Assembly: GCF_003202235.1 (NCBI RefSeq)
Contig: NZ_MASU01000003.1
Span: 124,001 to 188,000 of the forward strand
Length of the DNA: 64,000 nt
From: Prauserella flavalba
GTDB lineage: Bacteria > Actinomycetota > Actinomycetes > Mycobacteriales > Pseudonocardiaceae
Direction of reading: 5' to 3'
The position numbers and the translations under genes were made by a program. Each line of letters opens with the position of its first letter. The first letter of the stretch is position 1. This document shows positions 24,708 through 34,609 of this stretch, piece by piece. The notes under the pieces were generated by a model, which saw only the letters and a program-made list of their open reading frames with translations, did not search any database and was not told where the DNA came from.

Positions 24708-25712
24708 GTGTCGGAAACACTGTCCCGCCAGGTGGCTCCCCGCTCAGGAAAGCGGCCGCCGCTGACGCACGTACCCCTGTCGAATACCCCGCTGCCGCCG
24801 CTCGATGCGACGGTGAGCCCGTGGCCGGGCCAACAGGAAAGGGTAGGTGACCTGGATCTGCACGTGCGGCGGACTCCCGGCGCCGACGACGTGACAGTGG
24901 TGTACGTCCACGGCCTCGGCGGTTCGTCCACCAACTGGACGGACCTCGCGGGCCTGCTCGCGCCGCACGCCGGCGGGGTCGCGCTGGACCTGCCCGGCTT
25001 CGGGTTCTCCGAGCCGAAGGACGGGTTCACGTTCAGCCTCACGGCGCATTCCGAGGTCGTGGCCGACTTCATCGAGCGGAACTCGACGGGTCCGGTTCAC
25101 GTGGTCGGCAACTCGATGGGCGGCGCGGTGTCGCTCCTGCTCGCGGCGAAGCGGCCCGACCTGGTGCGCACGCTGACGCTGATCTCGCCCGCCATGCCCG
25201 ACCGCAGGCCCGACCCGAGGCGCCTGTCGGACCCGCGCATGGCGCTCGCGTACCTGCCGTTCGTCGGCAGGCGCGTGCGCAGGCAGCTCGCCGCGATGGG
25301 CCCCAAGGAGCGGGCCCAGCAGGTGATCCGGCTGTGTTTCGCCGACCCGGAGTCGTTCCCGGCGCACCGGTTCGACGAGCTCGCCGACGAGCACAGCAAG
25401 CGGGCGGAGTTCGCCTGGGCGAACATGGCGATGGCCCGGAGCACGCTCGAGATCTTCCGTACGTGGTTCACCGGCGGAGAGCGGTCGCTGTGGGCCGTGG
25501 CGCCGACGGTCGACGTGCCGGCGCTCGTGGTGTGGGGCACCAAGGACAAGGTGATCTCCGTCCGGCGCGCCGCGCGCACCGCGCAGCTGATGCCGAGGGC
25601 ACGGCTGCTCGTGCTGCCCAAGACGGGTCACGTCGCGCAGATGGAGCGACCGGTGACCGTCGCCAGGGCCGTGCTGGGCATGTGGGAGAGCGTCGAAGCC
25701 GACACGTGGTGA
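24708..25712 (+). CDS. Alpha/beta hydrolase
   Basis: 334-aa hydrolase with an N-terminal Pro-rich extension of about 50 residues, then VVYVHGLGGSSTNWTDLAGL (oxyanion region), VHVVGNSMGGAVSLLLA (nucleophile Ser about residue 137), VVWGTKDKVISVRRA (acid) and PKTGHVAQMERP (His). The C-C hydrolase/haloperoxidase-like pattern fits many substrates. GTG 24708 has no ribosome site and sits just below a -10-like element. Divergent from the TetR gene. Confidence 0.8.
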   Translation: MSETLSRQVAPRSGKRPPLTHVPLSNTPLPPLDATVSPWPGQQERVGDLDLHVRRTPGADDVTVVYVHGLGGSSTNWTDLAGLLAPHAGGVALDLPGFGFSEPKDGFTFSLTAHSEVVADFIERNSTGPVHVVGNSMGGAVSLLLAAKRPDLVRTLTLISPAMPDRRPDPRRLSDPRMALAYLPFVGRRVRRQLAAMGPKERAQQVIRLCFADPESFPAHRFDELADEHSKRAEFAWANMAMARSTLEIFRTWFTGGERSLWAVAPTVDVPALVVWGTKDKVISVRRAARTAQLMPRARLLVLPKTGHVAQMERPVTVARAVLGMWESVEADTW

Positions 25713-25791
25713 CCGGACCCTTGCGCCGATCGGGTGATACCGGACCGGCAGGCGGCGGCCGGTCGGCACGGGTCTCACCGTGCGCGTGTGG

Positions 25792-25797
25792 CACCCT
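25792..25797 (+). promoter_or_regulatory. -10-like element of leaderless DUF3152 gene
   Basis: CACCCT followed by 6 nt and the GTG at 25804; no -35 is evident. Confidence 0.3.
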
Positions 25798-25803
25798 GGG
25801 GCA

Positions 25804-26916
25804 GTGGACCGGGTGACGCACGATGTACGACGTGATGGCAGGCGGGCCGAGTATCCGCGCCGGACGTCGTCGGCGTACCGCTACCCGTCGAGGGCGTCGT
25901 CGGAAGACCGTTACCGGCCTGGCGCCCGCCGTGTGTCGGCCGAGCCGCTGCGCGCGTCCTGGCAGCCGACGGCCGAGCCGGAGGAGAGCGAGGACGAGCG
26001 ACCGCCCAGACGCTCGGGCCTGCGCAGGCTCACCTCCACCTACGGCTGGCGGGTCTACGCGATTCCGGTGCTCCTGGTGATCACCGCGTTGGTCGTCGTC
26101 GACACCACGAGGGGCAACCCCGACGAGTCGGGCACCGCCGTCGGCTCGACGTCCGACAACACGGTCGACACCGGCGGCGCCGGCGCCGAAGGTCCCGTGG
26201 CCAGCGAGAATCCGGCGAAGGCCGTGGACCTCAACATCCCCACCGCGAAGCTGCCCGAGGGCGGAGACTTCACAGCCAAGGGCGCGGGCACGTGGCACGT
26301 GGTGCCGGGTTCCAGCGATCCGGTGGGCACGAGCGACGAGGTGCTGACCTACACCGTCGAGGTCGAGGACGGCATCGACCCGTCCAGCTACGCGGGCGAC
26401 GACAGCTTCGCCGACACCGTCGAGGGCACCCTGTCCGATCCGAGGAGCTGGACCGGCAGCGGTGAGATCTCGCTGCAGCGCGTGGACGCGAGCTACCCGA
26501 ACCCGGACTTCCGCGTGAGCCTCACCACGCCCGACACCGCGCACCGGCCCGACATCTGCGGCGGCTCGATCCCCTTCGAGTCCTCCTGCTACCGGCGTGA
26601 CGTGCAGGGCGAGGATCGCGTGGTGATCAACCTGGCCCGGTGGGTGCGCGGGGCGCTGGCCTTCAGCTCGGACATGACCGGCTACCGGCAGTACGCCATC
26701 AACCACGAGGTGGGGCACGCTCTCGGCAACGGCCACGAGGGCTGCGCGCAGAACGACGCGCTGGCGCCGGTGATGATGCAGCAGACGTTCGGCGTCGCCA
26801 ACGACTACGTCGCCCAGCTCAACGACACCCCCGGCGGGGACCAGGGCACGGTGCCCGCGGACGGCAAGGTGTGCAAGCCGAACGCGTGGCCGAACCCACA
26901 GGTGCAGGGCCGCTGA
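25804..26916 (+). CDS. Membrane-anchored DUF3152 zinc metallopeptidase (Rv3207c-like)
   Basis: 370-aa protein: a basic, disordered N-terminus (about 85 residues), one membrane helix (YAIPVLLVITALVVVD), an acidic linker, then an extracytoplasmic DUF3152 domain. The zinc site is INHEVGHALGNGHEGC (about residues 299-314), a full HExxHxxGxxH. Conserved cysteines (DICGG, SSCYRR) may form disulfides. The gene is next to moeZ, as Rv3207c is next to moeB1. GTG 25804 is preceded only by a -10-like hexamer, so a leaderless mRNA is likely. Substrate unknown. Confidence 0.85.
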   Translation: MDRVTHDVRRDGRRAEYPRRTSSAYRYPSRASSEDRYRPGARRVSAEPLRASWQPTAEPEESEDERPPRRSGLRRLTSTYGWRVYAIPVLLVITALVVVDTTRGNPDESGTAVGSTSDNTVDTGGAGAEGPVASENPAKAVDLNIPTAKLPEGGDFTAKGAGTWHVVPGSSDPVGTSDEVLTYTVEVEDGIDPSSYAGDDSFADTVEGTLSDPRSWTGSGEISLQRVDASYPNPDFRVSLTTPDTAHRPDICGGSIPFESSCYRRDVQGEDRVVINLARWVRGALAFSSDMTGYRQYAINHEVGHALGNGHEGCAQNDALAPVMMQQTFGVANDYVAQLNDTPGGDQGTVPADGKVCKPNAWPNPQVQGR

Positions 26917-26947
26917 CGAGGCCCGGCCGTCCACGATGTGGACCGGG

Positions 26948-26973
26948 GGAAGACCTGGATCCCTCTTGCGGTT
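26948..26973 (+). promoter_or_regulatory. SigR/SigH-type promoter upstream of moeZ
   Basis: GGAAG (26948-26952), 18-bp spacer, GTT (26971-26973), continuing GTTATAGAT. The actinobacterial thiol-oxidative sigma factor consensus is GGAAT-N18/19-GTT, so the match is 4/5 plus 3/3. MoeZ/MoeB1-type genes are, as I recall, members of SigR/SigH regulons. Confidence 0.5.
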
Positions 26974-27014
26974 ATAGATTGATGGACCGCGATTCGCGCG
27001 AGATGGAGGATCCG

Positions 27015-28217
27015 ATGTCAGGTGCAGAGGGCGGGCCGCGGGAGACGACGCTGCCGCCGCTCGTCGAGCCGGCCGCCGAGCTCACGAAGGACGAGGTCGC
27101 GCGGTACAGCCGGCACCTCATCATCCCGGATGTCGGGATGGACGGGCAGAAGCGGCTGAAGAACGCCAAGGTGCTCGTGATCGGCGCCGGAGGTCTCGGC
27201 AGCCCCGCGCTGCTGTACCTCGCCGCGGCCGGGGTCGGCACGCTCGGCGTGATCGACTTCGACGTCGTCGACGAGTCGAACCTGCAGCGCCAGGTGATCC
27301 ACGGGCAGTCCGACGTCGGCAAGCCGAAGGCACAGTCGGCGAAGGAGTCGGTGGCGGAGATCAACCCGTTCGTCAACGTGATCCTGCACCAGGAGCAGCT
27401 GACCACGGACAACGCGCTGGACGTGTTCCGCGGCTACGACCTGATCCTGGACGGCACGGACAACTTCGCCACCCGGTACCTGGTGAACGACGCCGCGGTG
27501 CTGCTGGGCAAGCCGTACGTGTGGGGCTCGATCTTCCGGTTCGAGGGCCAGGTCAGTGTCTTCTGGGAGGACGCGCCGAACGGCAAGGGCCTCAACTACC
27601 GCGACCTCTACCCCGAGCCCCCGCCGCCCGGGATGGTGCCGTCGTGCGCCGAGGGTGGCGTGCTGGGCGTGCTGTGCGCGTCCATCGGCTCGATCATGGT
27701 GACCGAGGCGATCAAGCTCATCACGGGCATCGGCGAGCCCCTGCTGGGCAGGCTGATCAGCTACGACGCGCTCGAGATGAAGTACCGCGAGGTGAAGATC
27801 CGCAAGGACCCGGACACCCCGAAGATCACGGAGCTGATCGACTACGAGGCGTTCTGCGGTGTCGTGTCGGACGAGGCGCAGGAGGCGGCGTCGGGCAGCA
27901 CGATCACTCCGGCCGAGCTGAAGGCCAAGTTCGACGCGGGCGAGAACTTCGAGCTGATCGACGTCCGGGAGCCGCACGAGTACGAGATCGTCAACATCAA
28001 GGGCGCCAAGCTGATCCCGAAGGACCGGATCCTCTCGGGTGAGGCCCTGGCCGAGCTGCCGCAGGACAAGCCGATCGTGCTGCACTGCAAGTCGGGTGCG
28101 CGTTCGGCGGAGGCGCTCGCGGCGCTGCACCGGGCGGGCTTCAAGGACGCCACGCACCTGGGTGGCGGCGTGCTCGCGTGGGCGAAGCAGATCGACCAGA
28201 GCCTGCCGACGTACTGA
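27015..28217 (+). CDS. moeZ: Adenylyltransferase/sulfurtransferase MoeZ
   Basis: 400-aa two-domain enzyme. The ThiF/E1-like domain (about 30-290) has the ATP loop VLVIGAGGLGSPALLYLA and IDFDVVDESNLQRQ. The rhodanese domain (about 300-400) has the active-site loop VLHCKSGARSAE with catalytic Cys. It adenylates the C-terminus of small sulfur carriers (MoaD, ThiS, CysO types) and transfers sulfur for molybdopterin, thiamine and cysteine synthesis. ATG 27015 follows TGGAGGA. It could help supply the molybdenum cofactor needed by the nitrate reductase nearby, though its locus is older than that operon. A SigR-like promoter precedes it and a terminator follows. Confidence 0.93.
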   Translation: MSGAEGGPRETTLPPLVEPAAELTKDEVARYSRHLIIPDVGMDGQKRLKNAKVLVIGAGGLGSPALLYLAAAGVGTLGVIDFDVVDESNLQRQVIHGQSDVGKPKAQSAKESVAEINPFVNVILHQEQLTTDNALDVFRGYDLILDGTDNFATRYLVNDAAVLLGKPYVWGSIFRFEGQVSVFWEDAPNGKGLNYRDLYPEPPPPGMVPSCAEGGVLGVLCASIGSIMVTEAIKLITGIGEPLLGRLISYDALEMKYREVKIRKDPDTPKITELIDYEAFCGVVSDEAQEAASGSTITPAELKAKFDAGENFELIDVREPHEYEIVNIKGAKLIPKDRILSGEALAELPQDKPIVLHCKSGARSAEALAALHRAGFKDATHLGGGVLAWAKQIDQSLPTY

Positions 28218-28306
28218 TGCGTTCTGGGCCCGTCGCGGCCCGGGTGCCGAGGTACGGCTGACGTACCGAGGTGCCGAGGGCGTCTGGCGGGTCGTTTCCA
28301 GGGTGC

Positions 28307-28352
28307 GGTGAGGGCTCCGTTCGTGTGGTGCGAACGGAGCCCTCACCTTTTT
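28307..28352 (+). terminator. Intrinsic terminator of moeZ
   Basis: 17-bp perfect stem (28307-28323 with 28331-28347), 7-nt loop and TTTTT at 28348-28352. Confidence 0.92.
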
Positions 28353-28369
28353 CGTGCCCGTCCGCATCC

Positions 28370-28422
28370 GGGAGCAAGGGACCTTTGCTCCCGGAAAACG
28401 GGAGTAAAGCTCCCTTGCTCCC
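28370..28422. repeat. Second long hairpin, GGGAGCAAGGGA family
   Basis: A 12-bp outer stem (28370-28381 with 28411-28422) continues into an 11-bp inner stem (28383-28393 with 28399-28409, one G-T pair). No T-tract. The arms match the terminator at 14404-14452. It lies between a terminator and the next promoter, so a pure terminator role would be redundant. Confidence 0.6.
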
Positions 28423-28491
28423 TTCGGGGCGGGAAACTCGGGTTGCGGGGACGGCGCGGGGTGGCTACCACCCGGGCGGGTGTGGTCGCGG

Positions 28492-28497
28492 TAACGT
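28492..28497 (+). promoter_or_regulatory. -10 element of leaderless TIGR02569-type gene
   Basis: TAACGT followed by 8 nt and the GTG at 28506. Confidence 0.35.
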
Positions 28498-28505
28498 CGC
28501 ACGCT

Positions 28506-29306
28506 GTGGTCCCCAGCCGTGAGCCGCCGCCTGTGCACGTGTGCACGGCGTTCGGCGTCAGCCACCACGACGCGGAGCGCCTTGCCGGCGAGGGCAACGC
28601 GTGGCTCTGCGGCGACGTCGTGCTGAGACAGGTCAGCGACAGAGCCCACGCCGTGTGGCTCGCCCGCACCTTCGCCGCCATCGACAGCCCCGACATTCGC
28701 ATCGCCCGCCCACTTCAGACCACCGACGGCCGGTGGGTGATCGCGGGCTGGGCCGCCGGCCGCCACGTGCCCGGCACCCCCGAGGACCGCCCCGACGAGG
28801 TCGTCCTCACCGCCGTCCGCCTGCACCGCGCCACCGCGCATCTGCCGCGTCCCGACTTCCTTTCCCGCCGCACCGACATCGCCTCCGTCGCCGAGCGCAT
28901 CGCCTGGGGCGAGCAGGACGCCGAGCTCGACGAGACCAAGGGTGGGCGCTGGTTCGAGGTGCTCGCTCCCGCGCGGCGCCCCGTGAAGCTCCCCGACCAG
29001 CTCGTGCACGGCGAGCTGTTCGGCACCGTTCTCTTCGACGGCGACGCCCCGCCCGGAATCGTCGACTTCGTCCCGTACTTCCGCCCCGCCGAATGGGGTG
29101 CCGCCATCGCCGCCGTGGACGCGATCGCCTGGGGCGGCGCCGACGGCGAGCTGCTGCGCCGCTGGTCGCACCTGCCGGACTGGCCGCAGCTGCTGCTGCG
29201 CGCGGCCCTCTTCCGGCTCGCCTTCAACGCGCTGCACCCACGCTCCACCGCCGCCGCACTCGACGGCCTCCGCATGGCCGCCAGCGAGGTGAGCGACCTT
29301 ATCTGA
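28506..29306 (+). CDS. TIGR02569-family protein, phosphotransferase-like (Rv3205c-like)
   Basis: 266-aa soluble protein of an actinobacteria-specific family. It has a kinase/aminoglycoside-phosphotransferase flavour: GEGNAWLCGDVVLRQV at the start (a lysine-poor nucleotide-binding strand), LVHGELFGTVLFDGDAPPGI (about residues 164-183, HGEL-F in place of HGDxxxxN) and VDFVPYFRP in place of the DFG-like IDWE. Catalytic competence is uncertain because the HxDxxxxN Asn is absent. The frame extends upstream, but GTG 28506 lies just below a -10 element. It marks the last gene of the Rv320x-like order before the nitrate operon. Confidence 0.65.
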   Translation: MVPSREPPPVHVCTAFGVSHHDAERLAGEGNAWLCGDVVLRQVSDRAHAVWLARTFAAIDSPDIRIARPLQTTDGRWVIAGWAAGRHVPGTPEDRPDEVVLTAVRLHRATAHLPRPDFLSRRTDIASVAERIAWGEQDAELDETKGGRWFEVLAPARRPVKLPDQLVHGELFGTVLFDGDAPPGIVDFVPYFRPAEWGAAIAAVDAIAWGGADGELLRRWSHLPDWPQLLLRAALFRLAFNALHPRSTAAALDGLRMAASEVSDLI

Positions 29307-29307
29307 C

Positions 29308-29330
29308 CGCAGTGAAGGTGGCCTTCACTG
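29308..29330. repeat. Short hairpin related to the AAGGTGGCCTT palindromes
   Basis: GCAGTGAAGG (29308-29317) pairs with CCTTCACTGC (29321-29330) around TGG. It equals one arm of the larger palindromes at 4921, 52097 and 58326 and follows the stop codon of the preceding gene by 2 bp, so it may end that transcript. Confidence 0.6.
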
Positions 29331-29356
29331 CATCGGGCCCTATCTGGGCGGGCAAT

Positions 29357-29372
29357 GTCGCACGGCCGAAAC
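29357..29372 (+). promoter_or_regulatory. Possible GlnR box upstream of the nitrate operon
   Basis: GTCGC-N6-GAAAC fits the actinobacterial GlnR pattern gTnAC-N6-GaAAC with one mismatch. It lies 71 bp before the TTG start. GTAAC at 29389-29393 may be part of a second half-site. Confidence 0.35.
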
Positions 29373-29442
29373 ATTCGGCCATTTCCAAGTAACACGGGCT
29401 ACCTACCGTCAGGGACTGCCAGCGAGCAGCAGGAGGTGCCCG

Positions 29443-31529
<2,087 letters not shown>

Positions 31530-31533
<4 letters not shown>

Positions 31534-32975
31534 GCCCGCGCAACGTGGTCGTGCTCGGTTACGGGATGGCAGGGGCGCGCCTGGCCGATGAGATCCGCCG
31601 CCGCGACCCGCACGGTGAGCGCGTGCACCTGACCGTGATCGGCGACGAACCGCACCACGCCTACAACCGCGTGCTGCTCTCCGCCGTGGTCGGCGGCACG
31701 ATGCGGCCGGAGAGCGTCCGCCTGCACGACGAGGAGTGGGCGGCGAGGCATGGCATCGACCTGCGGCTCGACACCGAAGCGCGCGAGATCGACCGCGCGG
31801 CAAGGAAAGTCATGCTCGTCGACGGCACGAGCGTCGGGTACGACGCGCTCGTGCTCGCCACCGGCAGCACGCCGTGGCTGCCGCCCGTCGAGGGCCTCAC
31901 CGATGAGGACGGCGAGCTCGCCGAGGGTGCCGTCGCGTTTCGCTCGCTCGCCGACTGCGAGCGCATTCTGGACGCCGCTCGCGTCGGCGCCCCGGTCGCC
32001 GTGCTCGGCGGCGGGCTGCTCGGGCTGGAGGCCGCGAGGGGCCTCGCCGGGCGCGGAAACCACGTCACCGTGGTGCATCCGGCCGGGCACGTCATGGAAC
32101 GTCAGCTCGACGCGGGCGCGGGCCGCGTGCTCGCGAAGACGCTCGGCGACTTCGGTATCGACTTCCGGCTCGGCCGGTTCGCCGCCAAGTACGTGCCCGG
32201 CGACGGCCTGAAACTCGACGACGGCAGCCACGTGCACGCGGACCTAGTGGTGGTGTCGGCCGGGGTGCGCGCGGACACCACGCTCGCCGCCGGGGCCGGC
32301 CTCGCCGCCGACCGGGGCGTGCTCGTCGACGACGCGCTGCGCACGAGCGATGGTCGCATCTACGCGATCGGCGACTGCGCCCAGCATCCCGGCACGGTGT
32401 CCGGGCTCGTGCAGCCCGCGTGGGAGCAGGCCGATGTGCTCGCCGACCTGCTCACCGGCACCGACACGGCCGCGCGCTACCGCGGCACGTCGGTGGTGAC
32501 GCGGCTCAAGGCACGCGGCATCGACCTCGCCGCGCTCGGCGAGACCCACGCCGAGACCGGCGACGACGGCGCCGAGGTGCTGTGTCTCGACGATCCCGCG
32601 CGCGGCCGCTACGCGAAGCTCGTGCTGCGCGGCGACCGCGTGGCCGGTGCCATCGTGCTGGGCGTTCCCGACGCCGCCGCCACCATCACGCAGCTCTACG
32701 ACCGCGGGGTGCCCGCGCCGAGCGACCGGCTCGCGCTGCTGCTCGGCCGCGCACTGCCCTCCGGTGCACCGAACGCGGCCAGCCCGGCCGACCTGCCCGC
32801 CGCCGCGGTGGTCTGCCGGTGCAACTCGGTGAGCAAGGGCCAGCTCGTGGACGCGTGGCGGGCAGGCGCGTCCAGCGTGGCCGAACTCGCCTCGGCCACC
32901 AGGGCCAGCACCGGTTGCGGCAGCTGCAAGGACGCGGTGTGCGGCATCGCCGACTGGCTCGCGAGCACCACATAG
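31530..32975 (+). CDS. Nitrate reductase electron-transfer subunit: FAD/NAD(P)H oxidoreductase with BFD [2Fe-2S] domain
   Basis: 481-aa flavoprotein, related to the N-terminal half of NirB and to NasB-type subunits. FAD loop VVVLGYGMAGARLADEI at the start, NAD(P) loop VAVLGGGLLGLEAARGL (about residue 155) and IYAIGDCAQHPG. A C-terminal BFD-like cluster follows: VCRCNSVSKG (about 428) and TGCGSCKDAVCG (about 462), four cysteines for [2Fe-2S]. It should pass electrons from NAD(P)H to the molybdenum subunit encoded just upstream. ATGA overlap shows coupling. It lacks the siroheme domain, so it is not a nitrite reductase. Confidence 0.85.
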
Positions 32976-33054
32976 ACCGGAACCTCACAGCGCAAAGGCA
33001 CTGCGGTGAGGAGAAGTTTGCAACGACGCGACCACGTGACGCCGGTTCGTGAAA

Positions 33055-33092
33055 CGGGCGCCGCCTAGGTTTTGCGCTCATCACGGCGCCCG
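33055..33092 (+). promoter_or_regulatory. Hairpin in the narK 5' region
   Basis: CGGGCGCCG (33055-33063) pairs perfectly with CGGCGCCCG (33084-33092) across a 20-nt loop containing TAGGTT, which could instead be a -10 element. It lies 22 bp before the narK ATG. Either a leader RNA structure or a palindromic protein site; not resolved. Confidence 0.35.
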
Positions 33093-33114
33093 CCCGACGA
33101 AGAGGAGTGACACC

Positions 33115-34482
33115 ATGTCCGATGCGACGCACACCGGCAAACGGTGGATCCAGCACTGGGATCCCGAGGACACCGAGCTCTGGGAGAACGGCGGCAAGAA
33201 GATCGCCACCCGCAACCTCTGGTTCTCGATCTTCGCCGAGCACATCGGGTTCTCCATCTGGACACTGTGGTCGGTGCTGGTGCTCTTCATGGGCCCCGAG
33301 TACGGCCTCTCGCCCGCCGACAAGTTCCTGCTCGTGTCAACGCCGTCCCTCGTCGGCGCGATCCTGCGCATCCCCTACACGCTGGCCGTCGCGAAGTTCG
33401 GTGGTCGCAACTGGACGATCATCAGCGCGGGAATGCTGCTGGCGCCGACGATCCTCGCCGCGATCGTGATGGAGCCGGGGACGCCACTGTGGGTGTTCAT
33501 GCTCATCGCGGCGATCGGTGGTGTCGGCGGCGGCAACTTCGCGTCGTCGATGACGAACATCAACTCGTTCTTCCCCGAGCGGCTCAAGGGTGCCGCCCTG
33601 GGCCTGAACGCGGGTGGCGGCAACCTCGGTGTCGCCGCGATCCAGATCGTCGGCCTGATCGTGATCAGTACGGCGGGCGCCTCGGCCCCGCAGATCATCT
33701 TCTACATCTACCTTCCGCTGATCGTCGTCGCGATGACGGGCGCCGCCCTGTTCATGGACAACATCGCCGACGTCAAGAAGGAAGGCAACGCGATGCGCGA
33801 GGTGCTGACGGACAAGCACTCGTACGTCATGTCCTTCCTCTACATCGGCACCTTCGGCTCGTTCATCGGCTACAGCTTCGCGTTCGGTCTCGTGCTGCAG
33901 AACCAGTTCGACCGCTCGCCGCTGCAGGCCGCGCAGGTGACGTTCATCGGCGCGCTGCTGGGCTCGGTGATCCGCCCGGTCGGCGGCTGGCTCGCCGACA
34001 AGCTGGGCGGCGCGAAGGTGACGCTCTGGACGTTCCTCGGCATGGCGGTGGGTACCGTGCTGTGCATCGTGGCGTCCAATGCGGACTCGCTGCCGCTGTT
34101 CATGACCGGCTTCATCGGCCTGTTCGTGTTCTCCGGCATCGGCAACGGCTCGACGTACAAGATGATCCCGGCGATCTTCCGCACGAAGGCGCTCGCGGCC
34201 GTCGCCGAGGGCGAGTCCAAGGAGACGGCGATGCCGAGGGCCCGCAGGCTCTCCGGCGCGCTCATCGGCATCGCCGGTGCGGTCGGCGCGCTCGGCGGCC
34301 TGTTCATCAACCTCGCCTTCCGCTCGGCGTTCACGAGCACCGGCAGCGGCGTGCCGGCGTTCGTGGCCTTCCTGGTGTTCTACGGGCTGTGCTTCGCGAC
34401 CACGTGGGCCGTGTACCTGCGCGGGCCCATCGTGCGCACCGCCGAGGAGAAGAAGGCGGCGCTCGCGGGCGCCGGTATCTGA
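33115..34482 (+). CDS. narK: Nitrate/nitrite MFS transporter NarK
   Basis: 455-aa nitrate/nitrite transporter with 12 predicted helices. Family marks: FSIFAEHIGFSIWTLWSV in helix 1, RIPYTLAVAKFGGRNW (the conserved Arg of helix 2), GGVGGGNFASSMTNINSFFP (nitrate signature Gly-rich helix) and SGIGNGSTYKMIPAIF (second signature). An N-terminal tail (WIQHWDPEDTELWE) is typical of actinobacterial NarK. ATG 33115 follows AGAGGAG. The 139-bp gap before it may hold its own promoter or leader. It imports nitrate for the reductase and may exchange nitrite. Confidence 0.94.
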   Translation: MSDATHTGKRWIQHWDPEDTELWENGGKKIATRNLWFSIFAEHIGFSIWTLWSVLVLFMGPEYGLSPADKFLLVSTPSLVGAILRIPYTLAVAKFGGRNWTIISAGMLLAPTILAAIVMEPGTPLWVFMLIAAIGGVGGGNFASSMTNINSFFPERLKGAALGLNAGGGNLGVAAIQIVGLIVISTAGASAPQIIFYIYLPLIVVAMTGAALFMDNIADVKKEGNAMREVLTDKHSYVMSFLYIGTFGSFIGYSFAFGLVLQNQFDRSPLQAAQVTFIGALLGSVIRPVGGWLADKLGGAKVTLWTFLGMAVGTVLCIVASNADSLPLFMTGFIGLFVFSGIGNGSTYKMIPAIFRTKALAAVAEGESKETAMPRARRLSGALIGIAGAVGALGGLFINLAFRSAFTSTGSGVPAFVAFLVFYGLCFATTWAVYLRGPIVRTAEEKKAALAGAGI

Positions 34483-34528
34483 CCTTTTCGCCCCATGCAC
34501 GGGTTCTGACCTGCGAAGGGAGTTTTTG

Positions 34529-34555
34529 GTAACAGCGCCGCAACGTCTCGGAAGC
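34529..34555 (+). promoter_or_regulatory. GlnR box upstream of nirB
   Basis: GTAAC-N6-GCAAC-N6-GAAGC (34529-34533, 34540-34544, 34551-34555) fits the periodic gTnAC-N6-GaAAC-N6 pattern of GlnR sites, 54 bp before the nirB ATG. GlnR control of nirBD is established in Streptomyces and mycobacteria. Confidence 0.5.
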
Positions 34556-34609
34556 GCGGGGGATACGCGCACTGGCGAGCATTGAGGGCAGTTCTACGGA
34601 GGTTGGTCT

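Noticed and set aside
22144-25712. A secondary-metabolite gene cluster around the AurF-like oxygenase
   Set aside because: No synthase, carrier protein or exporter is present; only an oxygenase, hydrolases and regulators.
33030-33060. GlnR box before narK
   Set aside because: GTGAC and GAAAC occur but are 10 nt apart instead of 6, so the pattern does not fit.
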